From contig JANJWY010000102.1 of the NCBI GenBank assembly GCA_024709285.1, forward strand, positions 1-8,679: a stretch of DNA of 8,679 nucleotides, read 5' to 3'. Each line of letters starts with the position of its first letter. Positions within the stretch are counted from its first letter, which is position 1. Of the stretch, positions 4,952-8,679 are shown piece after piece. The position numbers were made by a program, and so were the translations under genes. Under the pieces are notes generated by a model, which had not been told where the DNA came from, made no database searches, and saw only the letters and a list, made by a program, of their open reading frames with translations. The stretch comes from Erysipelotrichaceae bacterium (lineage in GTDB: Bacteria > Bacillota_I > Bacilli_A > Erysipelotrichales > Erysipelotrichaceae).

Positions 4952-5986
4952 ATGGAAATTATAAGAACTCATTTAGATGATATTTTTAAGTGTTATTCAA
5001 CAAGCGCTTTGGTTGCAGATGGTGATTTGAAATTATTGTTTGCCACCGAGGATAAAGGTCCGTGTTACAGTTACTCCGCAGCAGATTTAAGTAAAAAGGA
5101 AGTTGTCTGGGAAGGTCCGGGCGGGACGATGTCCATCGTCGAAATCCCGGGTAAATCAGGTGAATTTCTGGCTGTCCAACAGTTTTTCCCGACATTCAAT
5201 GCACCAGAGTCGATCATCGTCTGGGGGAAATATGTGAATGGACAATGGGTCATTGAGAAGTTCATCGATTTACCTTATGTGCATCGTTTTGATATTTTGC
5301 ATGTGGAGGGTGTCAATTACTTCGTTGCCGGAACCCTCTGCACCTCGAAGAAAGACAGGGATGATTGGAGTGATCCGGGGAAGATTCTCGTGGGTATTTT
5401 ACCTGAAACGAATACCGGAAATATTGAACTTATCAGTGTTCAAGATCAGCTGACGCGTCATCACGGTTATTCCCGTGGATATTGGAATGGCAAGCGCAGC
5501 GGATTCTTTACGGCGGATGAAGGGGTGTATGTGTTAACTCCGACATCAGATCCGATTTCAACTTGGAAGACTGAAAAGCTGATTGATCGCAGGGTCAGTG
5601 ATATTTCGGTGTTTGACGTTGATGGCGATGGCGAGGATGAGTTAATTACGATCGAACCGTTTCATGGAAATATGTTTTGTGTAAATAAGCTGATTGATGG
5701 TGAATATAAAGTCGTCTATCAATATCCCAATGAAATTGATTTCGCGCATGTCGTTTGGGCGGGTTTGTTTAATGGGAAGCCGACGATTTTCGGTGGTGTC
5801 CGTCGGATGAATAAGGAATTGTTTATGATTCGCTATAATCAGGATTCGAAGCAATATGATCTTACGGAAATTGAAAATGGCGGCGGTCCAAGCAATATTT
5901 TCATCGTAAATCAGCCGGATGGCGATTTGATATTGTGTCCGAATCGTGAGAAGGGTGAAGCGATCGTTTACAAAGTGAAGGAGTAG
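4952..5986 (+). CDS. Cytosolic beta-propeller-like (FG-GAP/VCBS-type) protein of unknown function
   Basis: I cannot assign a function to this 344-residue protein. It lacks a signal peptide and membrane helices, so it should be cytosolic. Composition and spacing suggest a beta-propeller: many short strands ending in aromatic or Val residues, repeated strand-turn units, and one clear calcium-loop-like motif FDVDGDGEDEL (D222, D224, D226) typical of FG-GAP/VCBS blades. Polar residues that could line an active site include H111-R112 (PYVHRFDILHV), the KDRDDWSDPG segment (134-143), H170-H171 (TRHHGYSRG) and H238. Such a pattern recalls propeller enzymes on sugar derivatives, for example the N-terminal domain of aldos-2-ulose dehydratase, but that resemblance is from memory and weak. 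The gene lies inside the ula operon between ulaB and ulaF, with AAGGAGAG 4 nt upstream and only 4 nt before ulaF, so a role in ascorbate or related sugar-acid metabolism is likely. UlaD, absent here, has a different (TIM-barrel) fold. Confidence 0.82.
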   Translation: MEIIRTHLDDIFKCYSTSALVADGDLKLLFATEDKGPCYSYSAADLSKKEVVWEGPGGTMSIVEIPGKSGEFLAVQQFFPTFNAPESIIVWGKYVNGQWVIEKFIDLPYVHRFDILHVEGVNYFVAGTLCTSKKDRDDWSDPGKILVGILPETNTGNIELISVQDQLTRHHGYSRGYWNGKRSGFFTADEGVYVLTPTSDPISTWKTEKLIDRRVSDISVFDVDGDGEDELITIEPFHGNMFCVNKLIDGEYKVVYQYPNEIDFAHVVWAGLFNGKPTIFGGVRRMNKELFMIRYNQDSKQYDLTEIENGGGPSNIFIVNQPDGDLILCPNREKGEAIVYKVKE

Positions 5987-5990
5987 AGTC

Positions 5991-6680
5991 ATGTACGAAA
6001 AATTAAGGGCAGAATGCCTTGAGGCGAATCTGTTATTGCCAAAGTACGGGTTGATCACGTTCACTTGGGGAAATGTCTCCATCATCGATCGGGCATTGGG
6101 TGTTGTTGTAATCAAACCTTCAGGTGTCAGTTATGAAGATATGAAAGCCGAAGACATCGTCGTTTTGGATTTGGATGGTAATGTACTGGATGGCAAGTTG
6201 CGTCCGTCATCGGATACAGCAACGCATTTACGTTTGTATAAAGAATATCCCAACATGGGGGCGATCGTTCATACGCATTCGCGTTGGGCAACGATTTTTG
6301 CTCAGGCCAAACGGTCGATTCCGGCCTTAGGAACGACTCATGCCGACTATTTTTACGGTGAGATCCCTTGCACGCGGGAACTGACTTCCGATGAGATTAA
6401 TGGCAGTTATGAACTTGAGACGGGGAATGTCATCGTGGAAACCATCGGAAATCATGATCCGTTGCATTGTCCGGGTATCGTCGTAGCATCTCACGGTCCG
6501 TTTTCTTGGGGTAAAGATGCCAAAGATGCGGTCATGCATGCGGTGGTCATGGAAGAAGTAGCAATGATGGCTTGGCATGCGATGATGATGAATCCATCCC
6601 TAGTAAAGGCGGATCAAGTTCTCTTAGATAAGCACTTCTTCCGTAAGCATGGACCCAATGCGTATTACGGTCAGAAATAA
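5991..6680 (+). CDS. ulaF: L-ribulose-5-phosphate 4-epimerase
   Basis: This cytosolic zinc enzyme of the class II aldolase/AraD family converts L-ribulose-5-P to D-xylulose-5-P, the entry point to the pentose phosphate pathway. At 229 residues it matches UlaF and AraD (about 228-231). Active-site elements are all present: TWGN (25-28), KPSG (42-45), SSDTATH with Asp75, zinc ligands His94 and His96 in AIVHTHS, the family LGTTHADYFYG with Asp119, third zinc ligand His168 in ASHGPFSWG, and the C-terminal NAYYGQ with the catalytic tyrosine region (225-226). It is UlaF rather than AraD or SgbE by context only, because the three are close in sequence. Ribosome site AAGGAG (5978-5983) lies in the end of the preceding gene, so translation is probably coupled. 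The start lies 4 nt after that gene's stop. Confidence 0.94.
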   Translation: MYEKLRAECLEANLLLPKYGLITFTWGNVSIIDRALGVVVIKPSGVSYEDMKAEDIVVLDLDGNVLDGKLRPSSDTATHLRLYKEYPNMGAIVHTHSRWATIFAQAKRSIPALGTTHADYFYGEIPCTRELTSDEINGSYELETGNVIVETIGNHDPLHCPGIVVASHGPFSWGKDAKDAVMHAVVMEEVAMMAWHAMMMNPSLVKADQVLLDKHFFRKHGPNAYYGQK

Positions 6681-6681
6681 T

Positions 6682-7521
6682 ATGAAGAAATATCAATTAG
6701 GGCTTTATGAAAAGGCGATGCCTTCAAGTTGGAGCTGGGTTGAGAAGTTATCCGCCGCAAAAGAAGCGGGGTTTGATTTTCTTGAAATCAGTATTGATGA
6801 GACCGATGAGAAGCTGAGCCGACTTAACAATCAGGCAGAACTGGATAACATAAAGCAGGCGATAAGTCTCACCGGATTTCCCATTCGTACAATGTGTCTG
6901 AGCGGACATCGCAAATATCCTTTAGGATCGAACAATGAACAAACTGTAGTTCGCAGTTTGGAAATTATGGAACATGCCATTGATCTGGCGGATCAGTTGG
7001 GCATTCGTATCATTCAGTTGGCCGGGTATGATGTTTATTATGAAGAGGGCAGTGATGTTACCAGAGATCGTTTTGAAAGAAATCTTCGTTTGGCAGTGGA
7101 AATGGCAGCGAAGAAGAGTATCGTTCTGGGTTTTGAAACGATGGAAACATCGTTTATGGATACCGTAACAAAAGCGATGAATTATGTAGAAATCATCGAT
7201 TCTCCGTATCTTCAGGTATACCCGGATATGGGTAATCTGACCAATGCTTCGAAGCTGTATGGTCATGATGTTCTGAAGGATATTCTAAGAGGAAAAGGCC
7301 ACATTGCAGCGGCTCATATCAAAGAGACGATTGTCGGGCATTATCGTGAAATTCCTTTTGGTACGGGACATGTGGATTTTCATGCATGTATATCGACGTT
7401 TTGGAAGCTGGGTGTGCGCATGTTTACGGCGGAGTTTTGGTATGATAAGAATACCGATGCCATGGAAGTGTTGAAATATAATCAGCAGTTTGTATCTCAA
7501 CGGATTGAAGAAAGCGCCTAG
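6682..7521 (+). CDS. ulaE: L-ribulose/L-xylulose-5-phosphate 3-epimerase
   Basis: This TIM-barrel, metal-dependent epimerase converts L-xylulose-5-P to L-ribulose-5-P, the step before UlaF. It has 279 residues against about 284 in E. coli, with similarity throughout: QLGLYEKAMP, FDFLEISIDETDEKLSRL, MCLSGHRKYPLGS and IIQLAGYDVYYEEGS. The expected metal and catalytic residues are Glu152 (GFETMET), Asp182 (YPDMGNL), His212 (AHIKET) and Glu251 (TAEFWYD). The start at 6682 is one base after the ulaF stop and aligns with the family N-terminus; in-frame ATGs at 6649 and 6658 would add residues overlapping ulaF and have no ribosome site either. The site at 6682 also lacks a good Shine-Dalgarno, so it probably depends on coupling to ulaF termination. 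It is the last gene of the operon: a terminator spans its stop codon. Confidence 0.94.
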   Translation: MKKYQLGLYEKAMPSSWSWVEKLSAAKEAGFDFLEISIDETDEKLSRLNNQAELDNIKQAISLTGFPIRTMCLSGHRKYPLGSNNEQTVVRSLEIMEHAIDLADQLGIRIIQLAGYDVYYEEGSDVTRDRFERNLRLAVEMAAKKSIVLGFETMETSFMDTVTKAMNYVEIIDSPYLQVYPDMGNLTNASKLYGHDVLKDILRGKGHIAAAHIKETIVGHYREIPFGTGHVDFHACISTFWKLGVRMFTAEFWYDKNTDAMEVLKYNQQFVSQRIEESA

Positions 7522-7531
7522 CGCTTTTTTT
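7511..7531 (+). terminator. Intrinsic terminator of the ula operon
   Basis: AAAGCGC (7511-7517) pairs with GCGCTTT (7521-7527) around a CTA loop, and the right arm runs into seven consecutive T (7525-7531). The last codons of ulaE form the left arm and the TAG stop straddles the loop and right arm, so the terminator is embedded in the end of the gene. Confidence 0.88.
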
Positions 7532-7539
7532 GTGAGATA

Positions 7540-7548
7540 TGTTAAAAT
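7540..7548 (+). promoter_or_regulatory. Possible extended -10 promoter for the sulfatase-maturase gene
   Basis: TGTTAAAAT is an extended -10 element (TG, one base, TAAAAT) directly after the terminator. No convincing -35 box lies 16-18 bp upstream, since that stretch is the terminator stem. Initiation near 7555 would leave a very short leader that begins at the AGGTGA ribosome site of the following GTG start. Confidence 0.45.
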
Positions 7549-7564
7549 GTGCGTAGGTGATCTT

Positions 7565-8653
7565 GTGAAGAATTACGGTTATTTGATTAAGCCTGCATCG
7601 TCGTTGTGTAATTACGATTGTTCGTATTGTTTTTACCATGATGTTGCGGATCATCGTGAAGTGCGTAGTTCAGGAATCATGTCGGATGAAATCATGGATG
7701 TATTGATTTCGAATGCACTGAACGTTGAGGACGGCTCGATGATCACGTTTGCTTTTCAAGGCGGTGAACCGACGTTGGCGGGGTTGGCATATTTCAGAAA
7801 ATTCGTTTCGCAGGTTGAAAGAGAAAAGAGATACTCTCAGAAAGTTCAGTATTCGATTCAGACCAATGGTTCACTCATCGATCAAGCGTGGTGTGACTTT
7901 CTTTTTGAGAATAAGTTCTTGGTTGGTTTGTCTTTGGATGGATATGGAAAAAATCATGACCATTTCCGTATGACCCGTCACCATCAGCCAACATATGACA
8001 GAGTCATGGAGTCACTCTCATTGCTCAAGGCGAATCATATTGATTTCAATATTTTGACAGTGCTGACAAGTGAGTTGTCCAAACATCCCAAAGAGCTGTA
8101 TGATTTCTATAAAGCTCATGACTTGCGGTTTGTTCAGTTGATTCCTTGCCTGCCGGGTTTGGATGGTAAGGATGATTCCCATGCTCTTAAACCCAGTGAG
8201 TTCTTTTCTTTCTATAAAGAATTCTATACTTTCTGGCATGAGGATTTTAAGAAAGGACACTATATCAGCGTCTCACTGTTTGATAATATCATTCCGATGT
8301 TTCGGGGATTTCCGCCTCAGCAATGCGGGATGTTGGGTTTCTGCTCACCTCAGTATGTCGTTGAGGCGGATGGCAATGTCTATCCCTGTGATTTCTATGT
8401 GTTGGATAAATATCTTTGTGGCAATGTACGTTCGCATTCGTTTGATCAGATACGGAATTCTCAGATAATGAATGATTTCTTAAAAGAGGATAAGCGCATA
8501 TCCGTCCTGTGCTCATCTTGTAAGTTTAAGAACTTGTGTCATGGCAATTGCAAGCGGTTGAATATTGCGTATTTTGATGATGAAAGGTGCGGTTACAAGG
8601 AATTCTTGGAGTTTGCGCATGTTTCCATGATGGAAATTGCGAAGAACATATAA
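7565..8653 (+). CDS. Anaerobic sulfatase-maturating enzyme (radical SAM/SPASM formylglycine synthase)
   Basis: This oxygen-independent enzyme converts the active-site Cys or Ser of sulfatases to C-alpha-formylglycine in the cytosol. It has 362 residues against about 370 for C. perfringens anSME, and is similar along its length. The radical SAM motif CNYDCSYCFYH gives Cys15, Cys19 and Cys22 for the S-adenosylmethionine-binding cluster; AFQGGEPTLAG (63-73) is the SAM-contacting GGEP. The C-terminal SPASM domain keeps eight auxiliary cluster cysteines: 254, 260, 275, 316, 319, 325, 329 and 342. PCDFYVLDKY contains Asp276, matching the proposed catalytic base. The GTG start at 7565 is chosen because AGGTGA lies about 5 nt upstream and VKNYGYLIKPASS aligns with the family; an in-frame ATG at 7547 overlaps the -10 element. 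It is separated from the ula operon by a terminator, so it is probably a distinct unit serving a nearby sulfatase. Members of this family can modify other peptides, but the match here is specific to anSME. Confidence 0.9.
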   Translation: MKNYGYLIKPASSLCNYDCSYCFYHDVADHREVRSSGIMSDEIMDVLISNALNVEDGSMITFAFQGGEPTLAGLAYFRKFVSQVEREKRYSQKVQYSIQTNGSLIDQAWCDFLFENKFLVGLSLDGYGKNHDHFRMTRHHQPTYDRVMESLSLLKANHIDFNILTVLTSELSKHPKELYDFYKAHDLRFVQLIPCLPGLDGKDDSHALKPSEFFSFYKEFYTFWHEDFKKGHYISVSLFDNIIPMFRGFPPQQCGMLGFCSPQYVVEADGNVYPCDFYVLDKYLCGNVRSHSFDQIRNSQIMNDFLKEDKRISVLCSSCKFKNLCHGNCKRLNIAYFDDERCGYKEFLEFAHVSMMEIAKNI

Positions 8654-8671
8654 ACGAAAGGATCAAATGTT

Positions 8672-8679
8672 ATGTCAAA
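8672..8679 (+). CDS. Start of a downstream gene, cut by the window edge
   Basis: AAAGGA (8657-8662) follows directly on the maturase stop codon and precedes ATG at 8672 by 9 nt, with only Met-Ser and two further bases visible. A second ATG at 8667 (another frame) is 4 nt from the site and less well spaced. The 18-bp gap points to an operon with the maturase. A sulfatase substrate would be the natural partner, but nothing in the visible codons shows this. Confidence 0.4.

Noticed and set aside
4595..4972. Open frame of 125 codons on the minus strand over ulaB
   Set aside because: It is antisense to the unmistakable EIIB gene and the hairpin after it. Its composition is that of a reversed gene.
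5642..6115. Open frame of 157 codons on the minus strand
   Set aside because: It overlaps the end of the propeller-like gene and the start of ulaF in antisense, both of which are well supported. No ribosome site or recognisable motif is present.
7490..7564. Upstream start codons for the sulfatase-maturase (ATG 7490, ATG 7547)
   Set aside because: The first lies inside ulaE and upstream of the terminator. The second overlaps the extended -10 element and lacks a ribosome site. GTG 7565 matches the family N-terminus and puts the cluster cysteines at 15, 19 and 22.
1..8679. tRNA, rRNA, CRISPR arrays, insertion sequences or attachment sites
   Set aside because: No cloverleaf-like sequences, regularly spaced repeats, transposase motifs or flanking inverted repeats were seen. 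The genes are tightly packed and similar in base composition throughout.

Overview
The window reads as an L-ascorbate (vitamin C) uptake and catabolism locus from a low-to-mid GC Gram-positive bacterium (Bacillota). Support for this comes from strong AGGAGG-type ribosome sites, short TTG/GTG-start genes, a CcpA-type cre element, and an anaerobic sulfatase-maturase very like the Clostridium perfringens enzyme. An anaerobic gut lineage such as Erysipelotrichia or Clostridia is plausible, but nothing here fixes the taxon.

Left arm (1-1311, minus strand): a two-gene regulatory operon. It holds an unfamiliar protein with two membrane helices and a helical-repeat-like tail, translationally coupled through a TTGA overlap to a DeoR-family repressor that runs off the left edge. 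The divergent intergenic region (1312-1550) holds a good sigma-A-type promoter for each direction, a near-consensus cre site inside a larger inverted repeat, and three copies of a 13-bp motif (GAACWWTTTKAAC). One copy sits exactly in the spacer of the regulator's promoter. The motif is the best candidate operator for the DeoR protein.

Main operon (1551-7521, plus strand): ulaG (L-ascorbate-6-phosphate lactonase), then the three separate PTS subunits EIIA, EIIC and EIIB, a terminator-like hairpin, an unrecognised cytosolic beta-propeller-like protein, ulaF (L-ribulose-5-phosphate 4-epimerase) and ulaE (L-xylulose/L-ribulose-5-phosphate 3-epimerase). The PTS imports ascorbate as its 6-phosphate, UlaG opens the lactone, and UlaE plus UlaF convert L-xylulose-5-P to D-xylulose-5-P. 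The step between them, decarboxylation of 3-keto-L-gulonate-6-P by UlaD, has no recognisable gene in the window. The propeller-like gene lies between ulaB and ulaF, about where ulaD lies in the E. coli operon. A clean intrinsic terminator overlaps the ulaE stop codon.

Right arm (7540-8679): after a probable extended -10 promoter comes a complete anaerobic sulfatase-maturating radical SAM/SPASM enzyme with all three catalytic and eight auxiliary cluster cysteines. It is followed by a ribosome site and the first codons of a further gene cut by the window edge.

The most interesting points are the missing decarboxylase with an unknown gene in its place, the putative three-site operator system, the membrane protein coupled to the repressor, and the sulfatase-maturase beside an ascorbate locus.
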